This document shows, piece after piece, positions 39,702 to 49,708 of a stretch of 64,000 bases of DNA. The first letter of the stretch is position 1. Every line of letters starts with the position of its first letter. The notes below the pieces were generated by a model. That model did no database searches, was not told the DNA's origin, and saw only the letters and a program-made list of their open reading frames with translations. The stretch comes from Enterococcus mundtii (GTDB lineage: Bacteria; Bacillota; Bacilli; Lactobacillales; Enterococcaceae), in the NCBI RefSeq assembly GCF_013394305.1, contig NZ_AP019810.1, positions 1,929,501 to 1,993,500 on the forward strand, in the 5' to 3' direction. The position numbers and the translations under genes were made by a program.

Positions 39702-41537
39702 ATGAAAGATATGGACATCAAAGCCGTCTTTATTGGCGACAAAGCAGAAAATGGTCAAGTGTATAAAATGTTATTGAATAAGATGGTGGATGAACATTTA
39801 GGTTGGCGTGAAAATTATTTGCCAGCTGACCTTCCCGCAATCAGTGAAGCAGACAAATCAACAACATCTTATCTTGCGACTCGACAACATATGATGGAGG
39901 TCTTAGATGAAGTCAGTGAACGAATGCGTGCCGGTTCAATTCCTTGGCATTCAGCCGGACGTTATTGGGGACAAATGAATGCAGAAACATTGATGCCAGC
40001 TTTGTTGGCTTATCACTTTGCGATGCTTTGGAATCCTAATAACGTGGCATTGGAATCCTCAATGGCCACGTCACAAATGGAAGCAGAAATCGGAGAAGAC
40101 TTTGCGAAGCTGTTCAGTATGCCGAATGGTTGGGGCCATCTGACAGCGGATGGTTCAATTGCGAATTTAGAAGGTCTATGGTATGCCCGTTGTATCAAAT
40201 CGATTCCTTTAGCGGTCAAAGAAACTTACCCTGAAAAAGTGAAAGACCTATCGGATTGGGAATTACTTAATCTATCTGTAGAAGAAATCTTAGAAATGAT
40301 CGAAACATTTACTGATGAAGAATTAGATCGAGTCAAAGCTGCATCTTCACGAAGTGGGAAACACATCCAAGAATTGGGCAAATGGCTTGTTCCTCAAACC
40401 AAACACTATTCATGGATGAAAGCATTAGATATTTGTGGTGTCGGGTTGGATCAAATGATCGCGATCCCCGTTGATGACTGCTACCGAATGGATGTCCAAG
40501 TATTGGAAAAGACGATTCGTGAACTAGCTATCCAACATATCCCCATCCTAGGTGTGGTCGCTGTTGTAGGTACAACAGAAGAAGGACAAGTCGATCGTGT
40601 CGATCAAATTGTTGAACTTAGAGAAAAATTGAAAGATGAAGGCATTTATTTCTACCTTCACGTGGATGCAGCTTATGGTGGCTATGCCCGTTGCTTGTTC
40701 ATGAATGAAGCGTATGAATTTGTACCTTACGCATCATTAGCAGAATTTTATGAAGAACATCATGTTTTCCATCATGAAGTGAAAATCGAACGAAGTGTTT
40801 ATGAAGGATTCAAGGCAATCAGTGAAGCCGAATCAGTGACTGTTGATCCCCATAAAATGGGCTATGTACCTTATGCGGCAGGAGGAATCACGATCAAACA
40901 TAAAAGTATGCGGAATATCATCTCTTATTTTGCACCTTATGTGTTTGAAAAATCCGTTAAAGCACCAGATATGTTAGGTGCTTATATTTTAGAAGGTTCA
41001 AAAGCTGGGGCAACGGCTGCGGCAGTTTGGACGGCACACCGAGTTCTGCCTTTGAATGTCACTGGCTATGGTCAATTGATTGGTGCATCGATCGAAGCCG
41101 CTCAACGTTTCCGAGAATTTCTTGATCAATTAAGCTTTACTGTCAATGGGAAAACAATCGAAGTCTATCCATTGAATCATCCAGATTTCAATATGGTCGA
41201 TTGGGCATTCAAAGTCCAAGGTTGTACAGATTTAAAAGAAATCAACCGTTTGAATGAAGAAATGTTTGATGTGTCCTCTTATATGGAAGGTGATGTGTAC
41301 GCAGAACGCTTTATCACTTCTCATACGACCTTCACGCAAGCGGATTATGGCGATTCTCCAGTAGCATTTGTTGAAAGCATGGGTGTTCCAAAAGAGGAAT
41401 GGCAAAAAGAACAACAAGTTACTTTGTTGCGAGCTGCGATCATGACTCCGTATTTAACCGATGACAACATCTTTGCTTATTATACCGAAGCCATCAAACA
41501 CGCAATGGAAGAAAAACTAAGAGAAGTTCTTGCGTAG
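39702..41537 (+). CDS. pyridoxal-phosphate aromatic amino acid decarboxylase (tyrosine decarboxylase type)
   Basis: 611 residues, the size of lactic acid bacterial TyrDC. Signature stretches include [42 protein letters not shown] and [22 protein letters not shown]. The cofactor lysine is K385 in [15 protein letters not shown], and HVDAAYGG holds the Asp that binds the pyridine nitrogen. It removes CO2 from tyrosine (to tyramine), DOPA or phenylalanine, consuming a proton. It differs at many positions from the well-known E. faecalis TyrDC as I recall it, and lacks an upstream tyrS, so it may be the second, phenylalanine-preferring paralogue described in E. faecium. ggagag precedes the ATG. It is followed by its exchanger. 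Confidence 0.9.
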   Translation: MKDMDIKAVFIGDKAENGQVYKMLLNKMVDEHLGWRENYLPADLPAISEADKSTTSYLATRQHMMEVLDEVSERMRAGSIPWHSAGRYWGQMNAETLMPALLAYHFAMLWNPNNVALESSMATSQMEAEIGEDFAKLFSMPNGWGHLTADGSIANLEGLWYARCIKSIPLAVKETYPEKVKDLSDWELLNLSVEEILEMIETFTDEELDRVKAASSRSGKHIQELGKWLVPQTKHYSWMKALDICGVGLDQMIAIPVDDCYRMDVQVLEKTIRELAIQHIPILGVVAVVGTTEEGQVDRVDQIVELREKLKDEGIYFYLHVDAAYGGYARCLFMNEAYEFVPYASLAEFYEEHHVFHHEVKIERSVYEGFKAISEAESVTVDPHKMGYVPYAAGGITIKHKSMRNIISYFAPYVFEKSVKAPDMLGAYILEGSKAGATAAAVWTAHRVLPLNVTGYGQLIGASIEAAQRFREFLDQLSFTVNGKTIEVYPLNHPDFNMVDWAFKVQGCTDLKEINRLNEEMFDVSSYMEGDVYAERFITSHTTFTQADYGDSPVAFVESMGVPKEEWQKEQQVTLLRAAIMTPYLTDDNIFAYYTEAIKHAMEEKLREVLA

Positions 41538-41564
41538 TTTTAGTGATAGAAAGAAGGATCAATC

Positions 41565-43019
41565 ATGACAGACTCAAAATCTACCAAACAACTGTCAACG
41601 TTAACGTTTATTGGGATGACTTGCGCTTTAGTCGCAAGCGTCCGCAATATTCCTGATGTCGCTGCCACTGGTTGGACGATGTTGTTTTATATGTTAGTTG
41701 CTGTACTCTTTTATGCGTTTCCGATCTCTCTGATCTCAGGAGAGTTTGCAGGGATGTTTCCTCAAAAGGGAGGGCCAGAACTGTGGGTCTCTCAATCCCT
41801 CGGTAGAAAATGGGGATTTGTCGTCTCTTGGCTTTTATGGGTTCAAATGTTTCCAGGGATGGTCATGGTTGCCTCAGCACTTGCCCCATTGTTTGGCAAC
41901 ATGGTCAATAACGTCCCATTGGGCTTGAATAGTAAATTCACATTGCTCGTGATTTTAGTCGTTTATTGGATCATCACACTATTGAACTTAAAATTCGACA
42001 TGGCAAAAATTGGCGGGAAAATCGGTGTCTGGTTGGGGTTGTATGTCCCGTTGGCATTGATGCTCCTATTAGGTGCCGCAGCATGGATCAAGATCGGTAT
42101 TATGCCAAATGGAACATTAGGGAAATTTTCTTGGGATCTTTTAGTTCCCGATCCAAGTACTGCAAAATCATTCGTTTATTTTGCACCGATCATGTTCATT
42201 TTTACTGGAATCGAAATGTCTTCTGTTTATATCACTCGATTGGCACATCCAGTTAAAACTTATATACGCGGTATTTTCGCTGCGTTAGTCTTTTTATTTG
42301 TGGTAAATACGCTGAATGCGTTAGTCGTTGCCAATGTGGTACCAAAGGGTCAAATGGAGTTGAATAATATTGCTCAATCCATTTCGATCGATTGCCAAAT
42401 TCTTGGCTTGTCACATATGATTGTGAACCTATTCAGCTTACTTGTATTTGTCGGTGTCGCTGTACAATTGTCTGCTTGGGCTTCTGGTCCAGCCAAAACT
42501 GTTACAGAAAGTGCAAGAAAAGGCGCGTATCCTCCTCGTTTCAATTTTTGGAAAACCAATGAATTTGATGTGTCAAAAGCGGTGATCTTGACACAATCCA
42601 TTATCATTTCTGTATTTGCACTATTCTATTTATTGATTCCCGGAGTCAATCAAGCATTTTTGATGTTAGTAAATGCAACGACAGTGATTTATTGTATCGT
42701 CTATCTTATCATGGGTGTCGCATTCTTACGTTTTAGAAAAACAAATCCAACTATCCCTCGTCCATTTCGCATCGGTAAAAAAGAGGGAAATGGGAATCTC
42801 GGTGCATGGCTTGTTGTGTTAGTCTTATTTGCAGCAATCGTTTTTTCTGTCGGACTTACATTAAAAGCTGGTACATGGATCAACTTTGTGGCTGTCGCAT
42901 TGATCAGCGGCATTCTTTTTGTTGCCCCATTATGTATCGAAAAAATTAGAAAACCTTCTTGGGAACAAGAAATAAAGAACAAATTGAGTGAACAAAAATC
43001 AACGAAGCAATCGGAGTAA
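41565..43019 (+). CDS. amino acid:amine antiporter (APC family, TyrP/GadC-like)
   Basis: 484 residues, about 12 membrane segments. TFIGMTCALVASVRNIPDVAATGWTMLFY at the N-terminus and the GGPELWVSQSLGRKWGFVVSWLLWVQ segment are typical of the glutamate:GABA/tyrosine:tyramine exchanger branch of the APC superfamily. It starts 27 nt after the decarboxylase gene. Exchange of the amino acid for its amine by the pair makes a proton motive force and raises internal pH. Substrate follows that of the decarboxylase. Confidence 0.88.
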   Translation: MTDSKSTKQLSTLTFIGMTCALVASVRNIPDVAATGWTMLFYMLVAVLFYAFPISLISGEFAGMFPQKGGPELWVSQSLGRKWGFVVSWLLWVQMFPGMVMVASALAPLFGNMVNNVPLGLNSKFTLLVILVVYWIITLLNLKFDMAKIGGKIGVWLGLYVPLALMLLLGAAAWIKIGIMPNGTLGKFSWDLLVPDPSTAKSFVYFAPIMFIFTGIEMSSVYITRLAHPVKTYIRGIFAALVFLFVVNTLNALVVANVVPKGQMELNNIAQSISIDCQILGLSHMIVNLFSLLVFVGVAVQLSAWASGPAKTVTESARKGAYPPRFNFWKTNEFDVSKAVILTQSIIISVFALFYLLIPGVNQAFLMLVNATTVIYCIVYLIMGVAFLRFRKTNPTIPRPFRIGKKEGNGNLGAWLVVLVLFAAIVFSVGLTLKAGTWINFVAVALISGILFVAPLCIEKIRKPSWEQEIKNKLSEQKSTKQSE

Positions 43020-43079
43020 AGGCAAAAATTTTCGTTTGAAAAGCAAACCTAGAAACCTGGCTCATATTAAATCACACTA

Positions 43080-43105
43080 ATTATTTCATGTTTGCCTGAA
43101 ATAAT
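43080..43105. promoter_or_regulatory. inverted repeat upstream of the P-type ATPase gene
   Basis: attatttca and tgaaataat are perfect 9-bp arms with an 8-nt spacer. A TATAAT follows at 43132-43137. No T run follows, so an operator is more likely than a terminator, though either remains possible. Confidence 0.35.
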
Positions 43106-43172
43106 CGACATAAGAAACCCTCCTTTTTACGTATAATAAGTATTATCAAATGAAATATAGGAGGGATTGCCG

Positions 43173-45722
43173 ATGACATGGTACAAAGAAACTGCTGAAG
43201 AAACAATGAATAAATTAAAGACGACCAAAGATGGTCTTTCAAATCAAGAACGTACCAGTCGTTTAGAAATACAAGGAAGAAATGAAATAGAGGTAAAAAA
43301 GAAAGTCAGTCCGCTTCGGAAATTTTTGAAGCATTTTACGGATTTGTTGATGATCATCCTTATGGTGGCTTCTGTCTTGAAGTTTTTAACGGGTGATTAT
43401 ATTGAAGGTAGTATTATTTTACTTGTAGTGATCATCAATAGTTTTGTTGGTTATTGGCAAGAAAGAAAAGCAGAAGAGTCACTCAATGGGCTAAAAAGTT
43501 TAATGAGTCAAGACGCAGTGGTTCTTTCTGAAGGCGTCAAGAAAAGTATTCCTGCCACTGAGATCGTGCAAGGGGATATAGTTAGTTTAACAGCTGGAGA
43601 TGTCGTGCCTGCCGATATTCGTTTAGTCGAAACATATGGTTTGATGATCGAAGAAGCTGCGTTGACCGGTGAATCCGATGCGGTCGAGAAAATAAGTGAG
43701 CCGTTAGTCGACGAATTAGGCGCAGGAGATCAACTCAATATGGCTTTTTCAGGTACACTTGTCCAAGCTGGATCGGCACTTGGTGTCGTCGTTGAAACAG
43801 GGAATACGACGGAGATTGGAAAAATCAATCAAGCATTACAATCAGTCCAACAACAAACAACCCCTTTGGTTCGCAAGATCCATCAGTTAAACAAGCAAAT
43901 CTTCAGAGGAATCGTTTTTCTAAGTTTATTCTTGATTTTCTTTACCTCATTTAGGTATGGCTTAGAGTGGAACTTTTTATTCTCAACAATCATTGCGTTG
44001 ATCGTTTCTATGATCCCAGAAGGCTTGCCAGCGGTATTGACGATGATCCTCTCACTTGGGGTCAATGAAATGGCACAAGAACAAGCGATTATCAAAGGAT
44101 TACCTTCTGTTGAAACACTTGGTTCAATGACGGTGATCTGTTCAGATAAAACGGGTACGTTGACCAAAAATGAAATGACTGTTGTGGAAACAATGACAGA
44201 AGATGAGACACGCTTACTTGAAATCATGAAAAATTGTCAAGAAGTGCAAACGAAAGAGGATCAAGTAGTGGAAACGTTGAGTGGCAATCCAACTGAGCTA
44301 GCTTTATTACGATACACAGCTGAACAGAATCTTCCCCTAAAAACGTCGCTTGCTAAATTGCCATTTAGCTCAAGTTATAAATATATGGCAACATTGCATG
44401 AAGAACAGGACCATGCAGTAGTGTTTGTCAAAGGAGCGCCAGAAGTTTTATTATCGAGATCTTCTTTGTCACAATCAGAACAGCAACAATGGATCAACCA
44501 AGCATCACAGCTAGCGAAAAAAGGCCAACGTGTATTAGGGTTCGCCTACAAGCAAATGCCTATTGAGCAAGAGTTAGACCATGCACAGTTGCAACAACTG
44601 ACATTTGTTGGGATTGCAGGAATCATTGATCCACCAAAAGAGAGTGCGATCCAAGCGGTAAGAGAATGTCAGCAAGCAGGGATCTCAGTGAAAATGATTA
44701 CTGGTGACCACAAAGACACAGCCCAAGCAATTGCGGATCAAATCGGATTGAAGCATACGAGTAATGTCCTTGAAGGAATCGATATCGATCGACTCTCTGA
44801 TCAAGATTTAGCGAAGAAAGTGAGCAAAGTCGATGTCTTTGCTCGAACGACTCCGGAGCATAAATTGAGGATCGTAGAAGCTTTGCAGAAGAATGGTGAA
44901 ATCGTTGGGATGACCGGTGATGGTGTCAATGACGCGCCCGCATTGAAGCGAGCAGATGTGGGAATCGCTATGGGGATCAAAGGAAGTGAAGTCAGTAAAC
45001 AAGCCGCAGATATGGTATTAGGCGATGACAACTTCCATACGATCGCTAAAGCAGTCAAAGAAGGACGGCGGATTTTAGATAATTTACAAAAAACGATCAG
45101 CTTCTTCTTACCTACATCTTTAGCACAAGGCTTGGTGATCATCTGGGCATTACTTGCGAATCAGCCATTGCCTTTGACACCGATCCAAATCTTATGGGTC
45201 AATATGGTGACAACAATCACGTTATCCTATGCTTTAGGTTTTGAACAAGCAAGTAAAGACACGATGAGTCGGCCACCAAGAGATCCTAACCAAGGGATTT
45301 TGACGAAGTACAATGTTTTCCGGATTTTCTATGTGTCCCTCTTGATCATTATCCCAGCTTATTGGTTGGCAATGCAGTTTGAAGGTCAAGCCTTACAACA
45401 AACTGTTCTTTTACAAAATATTGTTGCTGCCCAAGCCGTCTATATGATTAATTGCCGTGAGCAAGTCGATGCTTCATTGAATAAAGGCTTCTTCCAAAAT
45501 AAATTCTTATTTATTTCATTAGGTATTTTATTTGTCCTCCAAACTGGAGTCATTTATCTACCCTTTGCGCAACAAGTCATTGAAACAACAAGTTTGAGCT
45601 TTGCTCAACATTTACCAATCCTTGTAAATGTACTTCTATTATTTACAATCGTAGAAGTCGAGAAACGAATCAGTAAAACATGGATTAAAAGAAAAGAAAG
45701 AGAAGCTTTTGCCGGTAACTGA
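43173..45722 (+). CDS. cation-transporting P-type ATPase (Ca2+-type, PacL/SERCA-like)
   Basis: 849 residues, of the P2A class in layout. It has EEAALTGESD (actuator domain), the MIPEGLPAVLTM ion-site helix, phosphorylation aspartate D325 in CSDKTGTLTKNE, VFVKGAPE in the nucleotide domain, MITGDHKDTA and MTGDGVNDAPALKRADVGIAMG in the hinge, then six C-terminal membrane helices. It exports Ca2+ or a similar cation with ATP. aggaggg lies 7 nt before the ATG at 43173; an in-frame TTG at 43167 is less likely. It is monocistronic with its own terminator. Confidence 0.92.
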   Translation: MTWYKETAEETMNKLKTTKDGLSNQERTSRLEIQGRNEIEVKKKVSPLRKFLKHFTDLLMIILMVASVLKFLTGDYIEGSIILLVVIINSFVGYWQERKAEESLNGLKSLMSQDAVVLSEGVKKSIPATEIVQGDIVSLTAGDVVPADIRLVETYGLMIEEAALTGESDAVEKISEPLVDELGAGDQLNMAFSGTLVQAGSALGVVVETGNTTEIGKINQALQSVQQQTTPLVRKIHQLNKQIFRGIVFLSLFLIFFTSFRYGLEWNFLFSTIIALIVSMIPEGLPAVLTMILSLGVNEMAQEQAIIKGLPSVETLGSMTVICSDKTGTLTKNEMTVVETMTEDETRLLEIMKNCQEVQTKEDQVVETLSGNPTELALLRYTAEQNLPLKTSLAKLPFSSSYKYMATLHEEQDHAVVFVKGAPEVLLSRSSLSQSEQQQWINQASQLAKKGQRVLGFAYKQMPIEQELDHAQLQQLTFVGIAGIIDPPKESAIQAVRECQQAGISVKMITGDHKDTAQAIADQIGLKHTSNVLEGIDIDRLSDQDLAKKVSKVDVFARTTPEHKLRIVEALQKNGEIVGMTGDGVNDAPALKRADVGIAMGIKGSEVSKQAADMVLGDDNFHTIAKAVKEGRRILDNLQKTISFFLPTSLAQGLVIIWALLANQPLPLTPIQILWVNMVTTITLSYALGFEQASKDTMSRPPRDPNQGILTKYNVFRIFYVSLLIIIPAYWLAMQFEGQALQQTVLLQNIVAAQAVYMINCREQVDASLNKGFFQNKFLFISLGILFVLQTGVIYLPFAQQVIETTSLSFAQHLPILVNVLLLFTIVEVEKRISKTWIKRKEREAFAGN

Positions 45723-45751
45723 GAATCGTCGATCGTTTAAGAGATAAAGTC

Positions 45752-45802
45752 AAAGCGACAGTCTTCCCCCTAGGTTACTGTAGAGGAAGGCTGTCGCTTT
45801 TT
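45752..45802 (+). terminator. intrinsic terminator of the P-type ATPase gene
   Basis: aaagcgacagtcttcc and ggaaggctgtcgcttttt form the stem and T run. Confidence 0.88.
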
Positions 45803-45814
45803 ATGGTTTAATAC

Positions 45815-45953
45815 TTGGAGCTGAACGCTTCTTTTAAAACCTGATAAACGGTGTTCGAAAAGCTGACCTTCAACATTAAGCTAAAAAATCAAAAAATATG
45901 GAAAGCTATTTTCTGATTTTCTATCTTAGTGCTCAGGTCAAAGCGCTTTTCTC
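45815..45953 (+). repeat. degenerate dispersed repeat, copy A (interrupted by the insertion sequence)
   Basis: aaaacctgataaacggtgtt, ccttcaacattaagctaaaa, ttttctatcttagtgctcag and gtcaaagcgctt recur in the same order, in reverse orientation, at about 54110-54226. After the insertion sequence the similarity continues for a few bases (tcacaac at 47474-47480) and then fades. It appears to be a decayed mobile element. Confidence 0.6.
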
Positions 45954-47467
45954 GGCTCTTTGTCAATAAGGACTGATGAGTTGTGCAAAATCAAATCTGG
46001 GTCAGAATGAACCTCATTCTGGCTCAGATTTTTTGTTATCTTACTTTGATTAATTGATTGATCAAAAAGATTCTAATTCTCATGTTCTCGAATGATTTAA
46101 ATCCGTAGGATACTCGTTTCATTGTCTTTATGTGGGTATTCTTCGCTTCTATTTTTCCATTGGAATAAGGATAGATCATTGCGTTGGTGATGCCTTCTTC
46201 ATAGGTCAGAAGGTTTTGAAGCTTTTCCCGAAAGCTGTCATCCAACGTTTCGGGAAGTTCTGCTAATAAGGAGAAAAATAAGTCAGGGTCTTTGTCTCGA
46301 AAGGCTTCAACTAATTCATGAAAAAAGGGATACGCCTCCTTTAGGGGCGTAGAAAACTCAAGCAATCGATCAATCATCATTGCTTCAGTAAGAAATGGGT
46401 ATTTTGGTGCTCGGAAACTTTTCCATGTTTTGTATTCATAATGGTTGATGTTTGCACGATTTTTTAGCAAAAAGCGCCAGTTCTTTTTCAGTTTTTCTGC
46501 CTGGCTTTTCTGTCCTGCTTTACGAAGTTCATTCATTTCACGGATACGCAACTCATTGAACGCTTGATTCATGTGTTTGACAATATGAAACCGATCAATC
46601 ACTATTTTCGCATTTGGCAGAACACGTTTGGTGAGCTGGAAGTAGGCGGCGTTCATGTCTGTCACCAAGAATTCTACTTCTTCTGGATTGGTACACTTTA
46701 AGAAATAGCTTGTTAATCGAGGTAATTTACGCGTAGGCAAAACATCTATTAATTTTCCTGTTTCGCCATCTGCGCAAATAAAGCTCATTTTATCTTCTAT
46801 GGAAGCATGCGAACGAAATTCATCAACCATCAATACTCTTGGGAGAATCTTCTTAGATTGCTTTGGTAAATAGCTTTTAAACTCTTTCAATGTACGAATA
46901 ACAGTGGTCAAAGATACCTGACAGCTTTTCGCAATAAAAGATAAAGATACTTTTTCAGTCAGTAAAGAAGCAATTTTATATCTAACATGATTTGCGATTG
47001 AATGTCTGGATTGGACAAAATAACTTTGAGCAGTCCAATGGGTTCGGCAGTTTTTACAGGTATAGCGCTGCTTTTTTAGGCGCATAACCAAAGGCATATG
47101 ATTGTATTGTTCAAAACGGACAATCGTTTCTTTTTTTCCATTTTTCACTATAATTGCTTTCCCGTTTCCATCTACCACAGTAGAACCACAACTTCTACAA
47201 GCACGAGGAGTAGGCGAGAGAACAGCATCGACGACCAACGTCTTTTTCTTCTGAAGGGTCTCGTAAGAGACCTCTGTAATCATCAAATCTTTCTCTATTA
47301 TTCTCAGCATTTTTTTGATAGAATCATTCATATAGCATATCGTCCTCTCAGTTGTTTATTTTGTGGTGATTTAATCATACTAGAGAACGATATGTTTTTT
47401 AATACCTAAAATGAAAATGGGACTGAAGAATCAATTCTGATTCATCAGTCCCATAAATTATAGAGCC
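45954..47467 (-). mobile_element. ISL3-family insertion sequence, intact, 1514 bp
   Basis: The ends are imperfect 26-bp inverted repeats: 45954-45979 beginning ggctctttg and ending ggactgatga, and the complement of 47442-47467 beginning ggctctata and ending ggactgatga. Directly outside both ends is cttttctc (45946-45953 and 47468-47475), a perfect 8-bp target-site duplication as expected for ISL3. The single transposase gene is full length. Inner subterminal hairpins (cagaatgaacctcattctg; gactgaagaatcaattctg and following) are present. The perfect duplication points to recent insertion. Confidence 0.93.
46036..47331 (-). CDS. ISL3 family transposase
   Basis: 431 residues, complete. The N-terminal zinc-binding domain has CRSCGSTVVDG and YTCKNCRTHW (four cysteines), then a helix-turn-helix (SLSFIAKSCQVSLTTVIRTL). 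The DDE catalytic core shows VLMVDEFRSHA (first Asp), FLVTDMNAAYFQLTKRVLPNAKIVIDRFHIVKHMNQAF (second Asp) and the conserved Glu in YSNGKIEAKNTHIKTMKR. No frameshift or stop breaks it, so it is probably active. Opposite-strand frames within the gene are not real. Confidence 0.95.
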   Translation of the reverse strand: MNDSIKKMLRIIEKDLMITEVSYETLQKKKTLVVDAVLSPTPRACRSCGSTVVDGNGKAIIVKNGKKETIVRFEQYNHMPLVMRLKKQRYTCKNCRTHWTAQSYFVQSRHSIANHVRYKIASLLTEKVSLSFIAKSCQVSLTTVIRTLKEFKSYLPKQSKKILPRVLMVDEFRSHASIEDKMSFICADGETGKLIDVLPTRKLPRLTSYFLKCTNPEEVEFLVTDMNAAYFQLTKRVLPNAKIVIDRFHIVKHMNQAFNELRIREMNELRKAGQKSQAEKLKKNWRFLLKNRANINHYEYKTWKSFRAPKYPFLTEAMMIDRLLEFSTPLKEAYPFFHELVEAFRDKDPDLFFSLLAELPETLDDSFREKLQNLLTYEEGITNAMIYPYSNGKIEAKNTHIKTMKRVSYGFKSFENMRIRIFLINQLIKVR

Positions 47468-47481
47468 CTTTTCTCACAACC

Positions 47482-48924
47482 TTACAAATAACTTCTAAAT
47501 GTGAGTTCGGTCAATTGGTCGAGCTCATTTTTTGTTGGTATGGTAGAGATGTAGATGATTGGTATCGGGACTTGGTCGAGGGGGGTGTTTGAGACGAACA
47601 AGTCGTTTTTATGGAACGTGATGTCAGAAAGTTGAGATAATTCTACTGGAATCAATTGAACTCGTTTCCCAAAGTAATCATTTAATTCTTGTTGCAAAAA
47701 GGCTTTCCAAGAGGGTTCGCCTTGAAAGAAGAAATACAGGTTCAATTTATTTGGACGAACGGATAAGATTGCTTGTTGGATCAAGAAGGATAGTAGGCGT
47801 AGAAAGTATTCGTCTTCTTGAATAGGCAACTCTTGTTTCAGTTGCTCAAGTAATTCTTGTTTGAATGGGTACAACTGCGGATATTGTTGCTCATATTCTT
47901 CCAAAAAATAGTGATATTGCAAATTCAGCTGCTCGATCAAGATAGGTGATTCATGGTATTTCAACAGTAACAAAATCAGGTTATCAGCAAGTTTTGTTTC
48001 GTTTAGTTTTTCTAAGTGCAAGGTATCAGCTAAATCCTGAACGAATTGTTTGATCTTGCCTGAAAAAGGATAACTTTGCAAGATATCTGCCACGGGTTCT
48101 TGGTATTGATTGTTGTAATTCCAACTTTCTAAAAAGCAAAAGAAAGCAAAAATCAATTCATCTTTTTGTAAATACACGCCTTCTAATTCATAAAGTTCGG
48201 TTAATTCAGTAGCATACGTGGAGTAAAGAGTATCTTCAGGTTTAAAGAAAGAGTCCTTGATACGGCAATTTGCCTTGACACGTATCGTGTTGATGAAAAA
48301 CCAGCAAATTCCAAAGATCTCTTCTGTTTCAACAGAAAAAGGGGTTTGCTTCAAGCGTTTCAAAAAACGAAAGTAATGGGATTCATGGATGGAATAATCT
48401 TCAAAAAAATAATTATTATGAGTAAATGGCATCAAAAGACGATGATAAAACAAGCGGATCGCATTCTCAGAACCACTCATCGTACTTGTATATTTTGTCA
48501 GCTTGATCTGTAACCCATAACGAAGGAGTTGGCGATTGACTTTTCTTGTATGACGTTTCAGCGTTTCGTAAGAAAGTCCATTGACTGCTAAAAAATTGGT
48601 TGTGGAACATTCTTTTGTAAACAATAGTTCTTTGATCAATTGTACACTAACGGATTGTTTTAGAAACAATTCCCACAGATCATTGGCAAGTAGATTTTTT
48701 TGATTGAGTAAACGAATCCCTGACTGATCACTATCGATCAACCAGCCATCAGGTAATTGTGAGCGGATGACTTGTAAGTCGGAAAAAATCGTACGTTCCG
48801 TTGTATTGGTTTCTTCAGCAAGCTCATTGACAGTGATTTTGGGATGGTTCAAAAGTAGTTCAATCAGCGTGACTTGTCGTTGTAAATCTTTTTCAGTGAT
48901 GATTTGGTGCATGAGCGAGTACAT
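47482..48924 (-). CDS. Mga-like helix-turn-helix transcriptional regulator
   Basis: 480 residues. An N-terminal HTH (ITVNELAEETNTTERTIFSDLQVIRSQL, about 30-57) is followed by the Mga HTH region (SYETLKRHTRKVNRQLLRYGLQI) and long PRD-like helices; the C-terminal part is EIIB-like (LNLYFFFQGEPSWKAFLQQEL). It acts as a DNA-binding regulator of unknown targets. Its stop codon lies only 7 nt before the target-site duplication of the ISL3 element, so the coding sequence is intact but its terminator may have been displaced. aaaggaggg precedes the ATG. Confidence 0.82.
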   Translation of the reverse strand: MYSLMHQIITEKDLQRQVTLIELLLNHPKITVNELAEETNTTERTIFSDLQVIRSQLPDGWLIDSDQSGIRLLNQKNLLANDLWELFLKQSVSVQLIKELLFTKECSTTNFLAVNGLSYETLKRHTRKVNRQLLRYGLQIKLTKYTSTMSGSENAIRLFYHRLLMPFTHNNYFFEDYSIHESHYFRFLKRLKQTPFSVETEEIFGICWFFINTIRVKANCRIKDSFFKPEDTLYSTYATELTELYELEGVYLQKDELIFAFFCFLESWNYNNQYQEPVADILQSYPFSGKIKQFVQDLADTLHLEKLNETKLADNLILLLLKYHESPILIEQLNLQYHYFLEEYEQQYPQLYPFKQELLEQLKQELPIQEDEYFLRLLSFLIQQAILSVRPNKLNLYFFFQGEPSWKAFLQQELNDYFGKRVQLIPVELSQLSDITFHKNDLFVSNTPLDQVPIPIIYISTIPTKNELDQLTELTFRSYL

Positions 48925-49040
48925 CCAACATCCCTCCTTTTAAAACAAATTATAACACAATCCTTGACTTACATAAGCGGTTTCTTGTAGTTTTGGAGTA
49001 AGAGATAGCAACGCGGATTTATCGAAAGGAATGAATCAAA

Positions 49041-49640
49041 ATGGCAACAAAAATCGAACAATACAAACGCTTATTAGCGATAGCAGAAGCCGGTCTCTTC
49101 TATGGCAAAGATCCATTTGACGAAGAACGTTACCAAGAATTGAAATCGATTGCTTTATCTTTATTGAGTAATGGCGAAAAGGAAATCGAAGAACAGCTTG
49201 CTTTTATTTTAGACCAAAATGAAGGATATCCCACACCAAAAGTCGATGTGCGTGCCTTCATCAAACAAGAGAATAAGATACTGCTAGTGGAAGATAGTCA
49301 TACAAAAGAATGGGCATTGCCAGGTGGTTTTGCAGAAATCGGCTATTCACCAAAGGAAAATATTGGAAAAGAGGTGAAAGAAGAAACCGGGCTAACGGTG
49401 ACGGTGGATCAACTACTGGCAATTTTTGATACCAATACCCGAAAAGATATTCCACAAGCCTTTCAATACTATAAAGTCATTTTTGGATGTTCAATCATCG
49501 GAGGTTCTTTTATCACGAATAATGAAACTTCAAATAGTGCCTTTTTTGCATTGGATGATTTGCCTATCCTTTCCCAAAAACGGACGACAGAAGAACAGCT
49601 TGCGATCTTAGCGAAAGGTAATTTGCCTTACTTTGAGTGA
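49041..49640 (+). CDS. NUDIX hydrolase with N-terminal Nudix_hydro_N domain
   Basis: 199 residues. The first ~60 residues (IEQYKRLLAIAEAGLFYGKDPFDEERYQEL) form the helical domain (PF12535) found in ADP-ribose pyrophosphatase-like proteins of Firmicutes. The Nudix box follows: GGFAEIGYSPKENIGKEVKEETGL about 97-120, with the Glu residues that bind magnesium. It probably cleaves a nucleoside diphosphate-X compound such as ADP-ribose. aaaggaatg precedes the start; a good -35-like ttgact lies in the gap to the divergent Mga-like gene. Confidence 0.88.
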   Translation: MATKIEQYKRLLAIAEAGLFYGKDPFDEERYQELKSIALSLLSNGEKEIEEQLAFILDQNEGYPTPKVDVRAFIKQENKILLVEDSHTKEWALPGGFAEIGYSPKENIGKEVKEETGLTVTVDQLLAIFDTNTRKDIPQAFQYYKVIFGCSIIGGSFITNNETSNSAFFALDDLPILSQKRTTEEQLAILAKGNLPYFE

Positions 49641-49708
49641 TCAATATATTTTTGTTGCATTTGCAACAAAAATCAGTACAATAAAAGTACAACTAAAGGA
49701 GAGAAGAG

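Noticed and set aside
47098-47409. Plus-strand frame inside the ISL3 element
   Set aside because: Lies opposite the transposase N-terminus and end of the element; not an accessory gene.
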